Below, one piece after another: positions 1-13,000 of a DNA stretch of 64,000 nt. How positions within the stretch are numbered: the first letter of the stretch is position 1; each line of letters opens with the position of its first letter. The DNA is taken from assembly GCA_002914805.1 (NCBI GenBank), contig JXTB01000186.1, positions 186,701 through 250,700 on the forward strand. Direction: 5' to 3'. The position numbers and the translations under genes were made by a program. A model generated the notes under the pieces. It was given only the letters and a program-made list of their open reading frames with translations, did no database searches and had not been told where the DNA came from. This stretch comes from Parasponia andersonii. Its lineage: Eukaryota > Streptophyta > Magnoliopsida > Rosales > Cannabaceae.

Positions 1-280
1 CTAGATATATAAGTTTTTATTTATAGTATATAAAATTTTATATTGGGTATATAAATAAATATACCAAATATTTTGTTATAATATTTAAAATAAATATATT
101 TATTGAAATTGGCCTTAAAATTTAGTCACAATTCTATAAACTCCTAAATAATATGGAAAAGTAGAAATTAACAAATGAAAAATATCAAATGTTCATCCTC
201 AACCCAATGCAGCACAAGAACTAGACAAATTACCACCGTAGCCAAGCGGCGAAACGAACCGCAAATATCTTTTCACCACT

Positions 281-385
281 AGTAGCATAGTGGTAAAAAG
301 AGGACTGATTATCTACCTGTGGTAAAAGAAGACTGTGATTATGCAATTTTGGGTTCAAACCTGGGGTGAAATTTCTCTTTCATTT
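281..385 (+). repeat. Possible tRNA-derived SINE remnant
   Basis: TAGCATAGTGG (near 284) resembles an RNA polymerase III A box. GGTTCAAACC (near 353) resembles a B box about 65 bases later, the usual spacing in tRNA-derived SINEs. No target-site duplication or A-rich tail was found, and the stretch does not fold as a clean tRNA, so this is only a possible degraded copy. Confidence 0.3.
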
Positions 386-1554
386 TCAAGTGGCATGCGA
401 GTTCATATCAACCTCTAATTTACATTTCGAATGAAACTCTGTACTTTTTATGTTGGTCCATTTTTCACTTAACACTCAAATAGGAGTGTAACCTAGTGAT
501 GTTAACTAGGTCGTGATCAATCCAGACACGATTAGCTTCAGTTCATTTGCATCTCACACCGTGTCAATTCAGATGCAAGTATTAATCATGTCGTAATGCA
601 CCCGCATCTATAATCTTATCCGTTTTTGATACTACTTATTTTCGTGCCTCATTTTGCTTATTTTTTTTATATTATTATTTTTTTACCTAACCGTGCTCAT
701 CATTTATCATGCATAATCCTTCCCTTTTTTTAACATATTCGAGCCTAATCTAACCCTTTTTTTTATAAACAATCTTACACTTTTTGATATGTATATATAT
801 ATTGTTAATTTTGATTTCCCCTTAAATTTATGGTCAAGAGCTTTGTAAAGTTTACGAGCTTTATATGTTACAAGTGGTCTAAGGTGGATTTTAGGCTTTT
901 AGCTTTTGTCCCCAGTTATTTTTCAATCGAGCTCGGCAGAATTTCTAATTTTTTTCCCTCTTTCTAAAGTCCATTATTCCCTGCCGAAGGAAAGAGAAAA
1001 TTGGCAACTACAGTCTCGAGGACAATACTTGACATTGATCATAATTGATGATGATGGTGCAAAAATTACCTTAGGAAATGTCGAGTGCAACATTAACAAA
1101 GTTTAAGGCGTGAAAGCGTAGTTTTAACAAGTAATTATTTATTCTCTAACTACTTTTTATGATTAGATTTGGATTCTTACATTGATCAACCTTTAATTAA
1201 TGGGATGGAGGGAGCGGCTAAACTAGGAAGACAACTGAAAAAAGGTGCACATCAACGTAATACATTCAGAAAAAATAAAATAAAACAAAATAAATACCGT
1301 TGCCTTTCCGAGCCTAGGGTACCCCTACTCGGTATCTTGTTATGACCGAAATCTAAAGTAGGACAGGCTACAACACCAAAAACCGATAAAAATAGGATAG
1401 AAATTAAAGGGGAGAAAAAAACGATAAAGAAAAAACACTGACAAATAAAACGACAAAAATAAAAGATGGACTAGTCCACGTTATCAATGGAAAAGAGCCT
1501 AATAGACCAACCACTGCTCCCACTGAATATAGACAATCAACACTTGAACAGAGA

Positions 1555-1559
<5 letters not shown>

Positions 1560-1586
<27 letters not shown>
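1560..1586. repeat. (GA)n microsatellite
   Basis: An uninterrupted GA dinucleotide run of about 27 bases lies downstream of the NUP188 stop codon. Confidence 0.9.
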
Positions 1587-1590
<4 letters not shown>

Positions 1591-1855
1591 TCGGGCCCCT
1601 CAACAAAAGAAAAAAGGAAAAAAAAATTTTTTTCCACCACAACGGCGACCATAAGAGCAAACACTAGCTGTGGTTTCGGTTGGACATATCTTTTGTCCAA
1701 AGCAGCTAATGCTATCGCCTTTGGATCACAAAAAGAATGGCATATATGTACATCAATTTTGTCGTTGGAGGAATATAGAGGAAATTTTTATATCCTAAAC
1801 AATATTCCAATTTTCTTTTTAAGCCTAGAAAAGTCACCTGTGTCCACAGCAGTTC

Positions 1856-4800
1856 TCACAAAAGCTCCTCGGTCTGTAACAATCCGGGATAGACAAATGA
1901 TATCATCTGTTTCAAGGACTTAACCGAGGATTTCAGAAAAGCATGTCCTTCCGTCGCTGTAAAACAATGAATCAAGAAACGAGAAAGTTACTAGATGTAA
2001 TTACTGCTTATTGGAAGCACTAAATAAATAAAAGAAAAAACTTGAGTCGATAGAGTGAAAAGATTTTACCTCTCATCAACTTCTTCACTTCCTTTGAAAA
2101 ATCTTCAACACGTCCTAACACGGGTCTCATGCCACATATCTGTAGAACGCAAAGTTCCAAGAACAAAGCCATCTCCATTATCTGCAGCAATAAGTAACAC
2201 GCATTCTGTACTTCTTTTTGAATCTGTTTCAATTTGTTGGCTTCACACAACTCAGAAACAATGCTGATCGCCTGATCCTAGGTCCCATGGAATAACAGAT
2301 TGGAAGAAAATTAAAGAGAAATATAAGAAGTTTGGTGCAGTGGGAGTGTTAACATTCAACCTATGTTTTGAGCTTGAAGAAAGAAATAGCTAACAAGTAG
2401 ATCAATGACAGATTCTTGATATCATTGTGAAAGGGACGCTAAGAATATATATACGTTAGTCTTACCTGTAAGCCGTGTATAATATCAGGCATTGGAAGCT
2501 CAGGAAAATGCGCAAGATCAACATAACCCACCTCCTCTGCCCTTATAGCAGCACCCTCAGCTTGCAAACATAGAAACTTCAAAAGTAGAAATGTAATTCT
2601 ATATATCTGTAGGGAAACAATATCGGAGAAGTACGTCGGAGAAACATGATCGAAATTTTCATTTGCTTGACTTCTGATTATGAGAGAGGTGGATGTTGTA
2701 GAGACAGCTGAGAATTTTGGTTTTGAGACACAACCAAGAGGTGAAAGGGCAAACCATCCATTTTTACTGTTCATAAATGAGGGCTTATTGCAATAATCAA
2801 ACTCCTCTTTTAAGACAGGAGGACATAAGAGGGGGGCAATGGAAGAGTCTCCAAGACGTTGAGTTCCCCTGCTAATGAAGGCTAAAAGATGGATACTTTG
2901 TTCTCTCAAATGGGAATCCATTTCTTTCATGGCCTTAACCCATGAATTCCAGTGTCTTGCTAGCACACACATTAGCATGATAGTATGCTCAGTTTCCTTG
3001 AGAGCTGTTAGAGAAGTTTCTGTTCTTTGAGTCCTAGGTCTTTTCTTGTCGTGATCATCAGATGGAAAGTCAGGTGCGCTGAGATAATAAGAAATTATAT
3101 AGGCTTTCTCTGAAAATAAGTATGGTATCACATTGTCCAAAATATCTCTACATGAAGGACTGTCTCCTAAAGACTGAACCATAGCAGTGATGACAGCCAA
3201 AGCAAGTCCCCAAATTTGCTGAGGCTTTTCTACTTTGTCAGAAGAGATGGAGAAACCATCCATGTACTCAGTAAACAAGAATCTTAGCGATGAAAGAAAG
3301 CCACAGTTAACAAGCATCTCAGCTCCTTCCCTAACACGAGCGAGAGTCAAGAAAAACTTCATAACTACAGGGACAGATGAAAGAGAATTCTTATCCTGAA
3401 GCTTCAGAATAACGTAGTGCAGCTGGAGGTGAGTCTGCATGACAGGGAACCAAGAGTTGGGTGTCAAGAAATTTCTCAGTATCAAGTCGACAGTTGTCAG
3501 GGAGAGGGTGCAGTGGTCAGCAATGACTATACAATTGCAGAGAATGGGTAGTAGCCCCAAACACACATTAGAAATTTTGGCGCCATCTCCAACAGATTCC
3601 ATTTCTATCATCCCACCAAAAGGTGAACTGAGACAACAAAACTCCACCGTTGAAAGAAGCAGCACAAGTAAAAGCTTTATTGTTATATTAACCTCAGTAG
3701 CTGATGGCCTGAAGTCACACAGTACTTTAAGGCCAGAACCTGATGTTGTCAACACATGTATGCAAACAGATATGTTGAGGCTTTTATGTGCAGATCTCAA
3801 AAAATGGAGAAGCAGTTCTGATTGGGCTGAAATGAAATGAAACGTATCTTCAGAGCCACTACCCATATATGGAGCTAGTGATTCTACAGTGGCACGGAAG
3901 CACTTGCATATGTGATCCATACATGTTAGAACAAGTTCACTAGAGATCCCTCCAACGGCGGCATTTTCCTCCTACAATAGCAGATAAAAAGTAAAGCAAA
4001 TGCTACTGAAAAAAAAAAAAAAAATCAAACAAACAAATAGTGAAGAGATATTTCATCCGAATCTCAACACCAGTCACCATCAACATTTTCAGGTTTATGA
4101 GGCCGTAACTTCATTTTAAAAACATCTCTGCTTCAGGGAGCATAATTACCTCGAAACACCATGTTGGAACATTTGGAGATTTAAATTACAAAAGCATTTA
4201 TTAAGATACTGAATCTTTTAACTACTAGTGGGTCGATCTTCTTAAACTAATCCCATATCTTATTTGAAATAAAGAAGAAATAGAAAATGAAGCTCAAGCA
4301 ATTACTTGTAGTCTCTAGACCTTAAGTCATACTGATACTATAAACCAATAGTAAAACAGTGATGCAAGTATCTTTAAGCCTTTGTTTTGGTAGTCATAGT
4401 CAATTATGCTGATGTTGTACTGTGTGGTATTCATTATTGTACAGAAATTACTATGGAATCATCAACTCTATATACAAAATAGTATAGTGTAAAACTTTCA
4501 CTTACTACTAATTTTGGCAGATTGTACACTTACTACTAATTTTGGCAGATTATACACCTATTAATTTTTACAACACAAGAAAGTAATGGAAAAGTACCTG
4601 AAAATTTCTCAACTTAAAAAAAATTTTAACTATAGAAAGCAGCTGCAGACCCCAAATTTTACATTAGAAATACAACAGAATGCAATCAAAGTCAGATAAC
4701 TCACATCTTTCTCGTAGATGGTTAAGACAGTTATTAATGATCTCAATGCAGTGACCTTTGAATTTCTAAGCAACACCATCGAATTTGCCTCCATCATGTA

Positions 4801-6962
4801 ACACAACATTCTTTTTGTGATTGCTTTAGATGTTTTCCACTTTAGATAATCCCAAAGATCTGATCCCAAATCAGCCCGTACACGCTCGGGATCAAACAAG
4901 AACACATCTTTGCAAGTTACAAAAAGGTCATTGTCATACTTATGTTGGTAACTGTGTAGAACTTTTGAATCAACCAGGTATTCAGAAAGTTCTTTAAATG
5001 GTCCAGCACTGATTTTACGACCTTCAAGCTCTCCTTCTAGATGATAATAAAGATCACTGAGTATCAGACTATTTAGTTCCTTCCCTTCACTGAAACAAGA
5101 GAATAATTAGTCATGTAAGCTTGGAATATAAAAAGCAAGGAAAATGCACAAAAGCCTTGACTTCTAAAGACAAGTACATGCAAATCAGGCTCAACTACTT
5201 GCATGATGCATGACAATGCTCAGAAAAATATCCAGTAGTCGGGAAGTAAGACAAGTTATAAAACAAATTTAATGGCAAAAAAAAGGTGAAATCACGTTAA
5301 CACAATCGCTCATGTAACACTGCCTGTCGATCTCCCCATAACTTTCCTTTTGCACAAGCATTAAAAGGGAAAGAAAGATTGCATTTCATCTGGGTACAGA
5401 GGGTGAATAACAAATCATACAGAAATTATATCTAGGTCCTCTTCGCATTCTCTCATCTGGTGCCTGGCCCAACTTGGGCCGAGTGGCACTGCTCCAATTA
5501 CATTCATGACCTTTACAAGGAGCTCATATATTACATTTATATTGCAAATATAACATCCTAGTTCATGATTGCAGTGCACTTAACACAGATTCATCAAACA
5601 GGTACACTATGAAATCTGGATTCAAGAAAATAGAGACAGATTACCTATAACCACGATGTGAATATTGTGCTAGCAATTCACTGAAAGCAGGATGACTTCT
5701 AAGCTGCAAGGTAAAAAAGAAATGAGATGTTATGCTACCTCAGAATTAGGAAACCAGAAGAGATTTTATGAGTTGCAGTTAGGTTATTAATTAAAATGTG
5801 CCCTAAAAGAGTTTAACACTTAACAACTAAATTTAGGACAGCATGTCAGTACTATTTACCTAAATGAGCTAAGCCAATCTTTAAGGGAAAGAGCAAACCT
5901 TGTTAGACTCGGCGTTGATCTTCTGAAGTAGTGATACAGACAAACTTCCGGCATCACCAGCTGCTAATTTCTCAATCAAATGCACAGTGACTAAACTGGC
6001 CGCAACCTGCAAAATTTTAGCATACACATTAGGTAAAAGGCCAGTAATTAGATTACTAAGACTAATATAAAGCGTAAAATATGTAAACCGTGTGTACTCA
6101 AGTCGGCATAAACTTCGTAAACCATAAATTATTGCTCAAAAGCAGTAAAATTGAGTTCTCCATATCTGCCAAGTTAAAAATTATTCTTTCACCTCCTTTC
6201 CTATTTCCCTATCAGATGAAAAATATAGAGAAGAGAAAACCAAGGAGAGCATTTAGTACTGCAACAGATCTTCCAGTTACACATTTTAAGAATATTAACA
6301 TCAAATGAAAGGCAAAAGAGATTTCAATGGTTACCTGTGCATGATAAAATGACTTGTTATCATAATCATAGGTGGTAAGTGACTTGATCAAATTGACCAA
6401 AACAGAGCCCTGACACCACTTTGACAAAATTTCTCTATGATCATATAGATTTGCAGCTTTTGGTTTATCTGCGCTAACTGAATTTTCTAACCTTCCCCTT
6501 GACTCAGGTGCTTGTTTCTCTACTGATTCAACCCGTACCAACTTTTTTTGCAGAAACATGTCATATGCCATTATTTCCATTACGGAAGATTGACAATGAT
6601 ATCTGTATGCCAGATTTAGAGCTTCCATCTCAGTCAGGCAATCATGCGAAGGAAAATCCACAGAAGTTAGCGAAATGCAGTTGGACAATTGCTTCCAGAA
6701 CTTCTCAGAGCTTTTCAGCCTCCCCAAGATATTGATATATTGAGCAGCCCTTTGCCACAGAGCCTTTAAGAAGTTAAATACATTAAGCAGCACAAAGGGT
6801 TTGCTGGAAAGAAGAAAGATGGAAGAAATTAACAAATCAAAATATGTAAATAATTACTAAAAAAGTCTGCAATTAAGAGAGAGAGAGAGAGAGAGAGAGA
6901 GAAGAAAGATGGAAGAAATTAACAAATCAAAATATGTAAATAATTACTAAAAAAGTTTGCAA

Positions 6963-7008
<46 letters not shown>

Positions 7009-10000
7009 AGGATCTAGGAGAACTTACTCATTAATAAGACTTTCAGAGTTTACAACGTAATCCTCAATTGTATCCATAAGACTCGAACTTTTAGACTCTA
7101 TTGGCCCAGAGGAAATCTCAATTGTTGACAGCTTCCCGCCATCGGCATTTCTCAGTTGGATGTCCATATTCTCTTTGGTGGCAAATACAGCAACAAAAAA
7201 TGCAGGCTGAATAAAACAGAAAGTACAATATGAACAATTAAGGGGCAAAGTTAGCTCAAGTGGTAGGGTGGGTGAGTGCGTGTGTGAGTGGTCGGGGTTC
7301 AAGTCCAATAAATGTATCTTATCAAAAAAAAATATAAACAATTAAGGAAAAAACCAAAACAGAACAAGAGAAATTACTTAGTAGTAATTACTTATTGACA
7401 CTGCAAAACAGATACAAACGAGAAAAGTAACACACCTGATAACGAGCAGCAGCAGTGAGGAGATTGACAATAGCAACAAATAGATCTTCATTCTCAGCTG
7501 ACTGCTCAAGTAGTATATAGCCGACAGAATCTTTCAAATCAGCAACCTAAATGTAATTAAAAAAATATCAAATAAGGTAAAATGGACCGTTAATTAAACT
7601 TAAAAATAGTAACTGCATTTGCTCAAAAATACTAAACCTGTTTATCATCCAGACCAAAGCTGCTTGCAGAAACATATGGTGGCAAGAAATCTGCTATCAT
7701 CAACAGCATTGACAGTACTTTAGCAGCGCCGATTTGTATGACCTGCATAGATTTGTTAATAGTACAGACCGTCAACAGCATAAGAAAAGCCATTTTCTAT
7801 GTACAATCATCCAAAGAAAAATGGGAGGATGTCAAAAGCATATAGAGGATTCTGACAAGTCTGTCCCACGCCGTGTCCAAAACACAACTACAGATTAGCA
7901 GTGATAGAAACCTTACACTAATGTCATTGTCAATCTACATTTAGATCCATTTAAGATGTATAGTATTTTATGTTTTAGCATGGTGGTATGCTAATTGATG
8001 TCAAGCATGTTGGACACTCTTAACAACTAACGAGTAATATATTGTTGATGATCATAAAACATCTTGAACAAATATACGTCATTCTTAAGTTTTGCATACT
8101 TTCTGTGTTACAAGTTATGACTAAGCACCAGTAACCCTCTGCAGATGGCCTAAAAGAATAGGCTATACTATGAAATTTTGGCCGAATAGACCACACACAA
8201 AAACTCTCGTTATAAGGTTTGCTCAATCATCAGACAATTACTAATGATTTTTGCTGAATCAATAAAAATTCAGCAAACACAATGGGGGACCCATAAATTC
8301 CTACATGCAACTATCAGTTTCTTGCAAATGTAAAACCCCTAATTGACGTCAACAAAAAAAAGGCATACACAAAAAGAAAAATGTGATCTTTTTAGTGTAT
8401 TCGTTAAACATGTAACAGGCAGAAAAGTTCCCTCAAATCAGAGGCAAAAGCAGAGTACTAAAATCACTTCCAGTTCGAGCAGGGAGAGTCCTTACAGGAT
8501 TGCGAAAATAAGATACCAAGGAGACAACAGCAGCAACTACAGAAATTGGTTTTGTTGATGTTGACAAGACTGATTGGAGAAAGATGGGAAGGCTGGAGGA
8601 CATATGCTGAAAAGTTAACAGAACAGGATATTAGCTCTTGTAGCTGCAGAAGTACTAATCATAGAATCCACCAAAATCACAAAAATAGAAACTTGTGTAC
8701 CACACGTATATTTTGCAGCTTTAGACACAAACAGAATGATTCAAGTTATGGCCCAAAACAATGGTCCGTTCAAAAGACCAATATATTTATTGTTCTTTGC
8801 GGCAGAGAATATATATACTACTTTGAAGTCATAATTTTCTACTAGAACAATGATCAGACTTTTGTTTAAACTGGATTGAAAAAACTACATCCAGTAACCT
8901 TAATTACAAAAATTGTTAACATCTGCGCTACTTCAAGAAGCTTTCCAACTTAGCACACAAATCAAAATACATTTCTATCTATTACTTTCATAATGTACCT
9001 TAGAAAACTTGGCAACCATGTTGAAAAGAATATCCAAAACAGAAGATATAGCAAGTGATAAACCCTCAATCTCCGTTACATCAAAGAGACGGCTAATGTA
9101 AAGTTTCTGCAAGAGAGAAGAAGAAGAACGAGAAAAAAAAATGCTGAAATCAATTAGGAAAACAAAACCAAAAATGAACCTCTGACCAAATAGAATCAGC
9201 ATTCAGACCTCCAACGCTTGTGAAGTTGTGCAAACAATCCGAAAAAGAGTATTGTGGATTGAAGAATCAGAAAGTAACATATCCCAAATGACCTCACCCA
9301 GCTTTCCAGCGTATGATGTCAACATAATGCCTTTTTTAATCAGTTCAAGCACCTAAAACAGACGATAAAATAAAATCAGATTTACCTGTCAAGCAAAACT
9401 CTCACATGGAATAATGACCTCTAGAACCTTATCAAGATGGGCAAATTAAATGAGACTACCAGACTGAGGAAGCGTAAAAAGCTAGAATCAAATTATCCTT
9501 AATTTGCAACACTGTTGAATCTAACAACAATATGCTAACAATTATTTTGTTTGGGGGACGGGGAAGAAAAAACGAGGATTTAGTTAATAACGATCCATCC
9601 ATTACTTTTGAAGGTAATCCATTACTTTTGTTTGGGGGGCGGGGAAGAAGCATCATTTTCTATATTTCCCAATTTGTTTGAGCCTGTCTTAGGAGAAAAA
9701 ATTTCACTCCCTTCTGCCTTTCTCATATCTTAGTTCAAGATCCTTGGTCAGCATGTAAGAAAGTCTCACAAATCAAAAACAAAGAGCTGAAAACAACCGT
9801 AAGTTCTCAAAAAGAGGTTGAGAGAAAGAGCCAACTAGAACACCATAGTAAAAACTCAAGGTGTACCTTTGATGTTATTCTCCAGCGAGTATGCTTCGCT
9901 TTGTATTTCCAGTATTCATGGTTTACAAGAACATACTGCAGCGAGAAAACAACTAAAGCAAGGACAGTATCATTCTCAAATCCCGTTTCCATCAGCTCCA

Positions 10001-13000
10001 TTGTGAAATCCAGTACTGCCACATTTTGTATCACACATCACAACATAACTAGCTTTCATATGGTATACAACATAACGCACCATAGAATTGATTAAAAAAC
10101 TTAATTGCACGTTTATGTCCCTGTGTTTTGCTCCAATGTGCATATGCAACAATCAATGAACACAAAAAAGTTACACAAGCAAAAGTAAATGTGAACATAC
10201 TGCTTATAACAGCATTGACTAGATCAGTATGATTCTGAAGAAAAGGAATGTGTGTGTTTGGAGAGGATTGGATAGGGGAGAGAGTGGAAAAAAAAGAGAG
10301 GGGGGGGGGTGGTTTTGTTGGCATAAGGACAATGTAAGCATGCAACAAAGCAAAACTCGTAAAACATACCTGCTGTAGTCAAGACGCAGTAATTATCATT
10401 CTGCTCACAGTCTATCAACAGCATTGTTGCCAGTTTTCCAGAAAGCAACCATGATCCGCTAGAAAAACCAAGTGTTAATACTTAGAACACACTGTTAAAA
10501 ACTCTCCAAATTACAATACAGCTTTTACATAAACCAAGACAAAGGAAACACATAATGAAAAGAAGATATATCAACTATCAGCTAGGTCCTTCCTCTGCCA
10601 CCCAAAAAAATAATAATAATAAATAAAGAGAGAGAGAGAGAGAGTGTGTGTAGGAGAGTCTGGCCCCAGATGGAGAACTCTCTGAGAATAGAAACGAAAA
10701 AATATGCAATTCAAAGGAAAACACAGACCAATGAAGAAATGAAAAATAAAGCAATAAAGTCCACGCAGAGTACTGCACATATGACATAGAAATAAGTTGA
10801 ACTACCCCAAGTAAAAGTTAACTAAAATGAGTACAAAATGTAAGATGTTAAAAATAAATATAAAATAAAACAAACAAGAAACTAAGCACAACAATGGAAA
10901 AGAAAAGGATGTAATAAATAATTGTGCATTACACAATTAAGTATTAGATCACTACCTACAAAACTTTGTCCATAGTCAACATACAAATTGTTGTCAGACA
11001 TAAGCAATTCCGAGGAGAATACACAATTAAATCCTTCGAACTAAAGGTTATACCTCGAGAAACCATTAGAGCCAGGATCGAGAATATTTGTCTTCAAAGC
11101 CACATCAAATATATTCGCCCTAACAGCTGCTGCAGCAACATATGAAGGGCAACTGACCAAAAAACATTTCGCATTTAATCAAACAGTTGTTATAATCAGG
11201 ACTTACCTGTGGCCAACAAACAATTTAAGCAAATGCCAGAGGCCCAGAAAACATTTTAACACCCTGCAGTTCTGGGGTTTGTAGCACTCAAGTTGGCACA
11301 TGTTTTATTGAAAATTGGAAACAAATACATCACTAGATTTTCTCACACGAAACAAAAAAGCTGCCGATGGAAAATAATAATAATGTCAATAGCATGTGAC
11401 ATGGCTATGAAAATTTTGAATTTTACTAACATGACCGGTAAAGCAACTAAAATGTTACGTTGACAGTAAAATTCCAACTAAACAAATTAGACCAAACTTT
11501 ACCCTAAATGTCAGGCAAAAAAGAGCCATATATAAACTCTACAAGCAAGTTATACAGCATAAAAAAATTAAAAAAAAATAAAAAAACTAATACATATGGA
11601 TTGGTTTACCATTTCAGCATATTTGCCAAGATATTGACACCCCTGGCCATTATAGCAGCACTACTAGGATTAGGAGATAATTTTCTGACCAAAGTGCAGA
11701 TCATCTCAACCACCCTGGAATGAAGGACAAGAGAAATGACCACTAATATAGCAACAAACAAACCTGACATAGTACACAGGGAAAAGAACAGTTAATTACC
11801 ACGTTCTACTTTCCAAATGCCCACTCAGAGAAGTTTCTTGAATATGAAATGCACCGCCGATGTCCATTACAGCAAAACACACAGCCTAAACCATAGAGCA
11901 AAAGGCGATCAACAGAAAAGAACCAGGTAAGACAAAATTTTAATTGAAAAATCAAACAAGCTATCAAGAAAAGAAACACATGACAAGTTTTTAAATAACC
12001 AAAACCATACAATACAATAGTGATTACCATTTGTGTCAATTCCAAAGGATCCTCACCCTTTGGTGTTCTTTTTTCTTAAAAAAAAATAAAAAATAGTATG
12101 CATTGGGCCTTATCCTTTGATGGCAATTTAATAAAGTCTTAAACAACTGGACATTATTAACTGAGCATAATGCCGACAAATGGCAATGCATAATTTCCAA
12201 TAGTAAATGTGTGCAAAATCAAGCAGTTTAAATAAGCAAATGTCACTAATTTTAACATATATCTACTACAAAATAAATAATAACATGATAGGTAAGAAAC
12301 ACTATATTTTACCTTATTAAAAGATATCATCTGATTAAGAAGATCAAGAGTAAGTAAAACTTCAACATTCCCCTCCATATATAGCTCCTGGGCTAGACGC
12401 AGCAGCAACACAAGCACACCAGATTGTGTATACTAGACAAAAGATTCATTGTTTAGCACAAAAAATGAGTAAAAATATAAGTTCGTGATAAATATTAAAT
12501 AGAGAAGAAAATGTCAATATTCCTAAACAGTAATTTACTAACATCATTGCATCATAGCACTTAAAACTGAAGATTGATATGAAGAGAAGAATTCTGAAAT
12601 GTTCTTCTTGTTATCAATGTAGGTAGAGAAGGAAATAAATAGGATAGATAGCAACAGGTTTGCCATTCAAATCCCTTAAGTCTAGGCAACAAATCAGTAA
12701 AAGAAATCTGAATAATAAAACCTAATCTCTATAGATCACACAATATAAAACCAAAATCCTATAAATAAGGAAATAAACTTATGGATAAATCTGCACTCCC
12801 CCTCAAGCTGGGGAGTAAATATTAGTCATTCCTAGCTTGGAATTCATCTCTTCAAAGCTCTTCCTTGTTAATGCCTTTGTGAGTATATCAGCTGGTTGTT
12901 GACTAGTGGGAATGTAAACCAACTGAATGGCACCTTCTTCTACTTTTTCCTTGATGAAATGCCTATCAATCTCAAGGTGTTTGGTTCGATCATGATGAAT

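Larger units (their letters stand above)
1..1855. other. Intergenic DNA downstream of NUP188
   Basis: No exon-like coding sequence is seen. The stretch is AT-rich, with poly-T runs near 660-770. It holds a weak SINE-like trace (about 281-385) and a GA microsatellite (1560-1586). The part next to 1856 should be the 3' untranslated region of the minus-strand NUP188 gene, but I cannot place its polyadenylation site with confidence. Short open frames here look like chance. Confidence 0.6.

Noticed and set aside
906..1106. Open frame of 66 codons near the window start
   Set aside because: No recognised similarity, no splice context, low-complexity surroundings.
3439..3840. Plus-strand open frame of 133 codons
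   Set aside because: Lies opposite the large NUP188 exon 29, which has strong family similarity.
8343..8845. Two plus-strand open frames inside NUP188 intron 21
   Set aside because: Translations are low in complexity and match nothing I know; splice sites on both sides close the NUP188 frame without an exon here.
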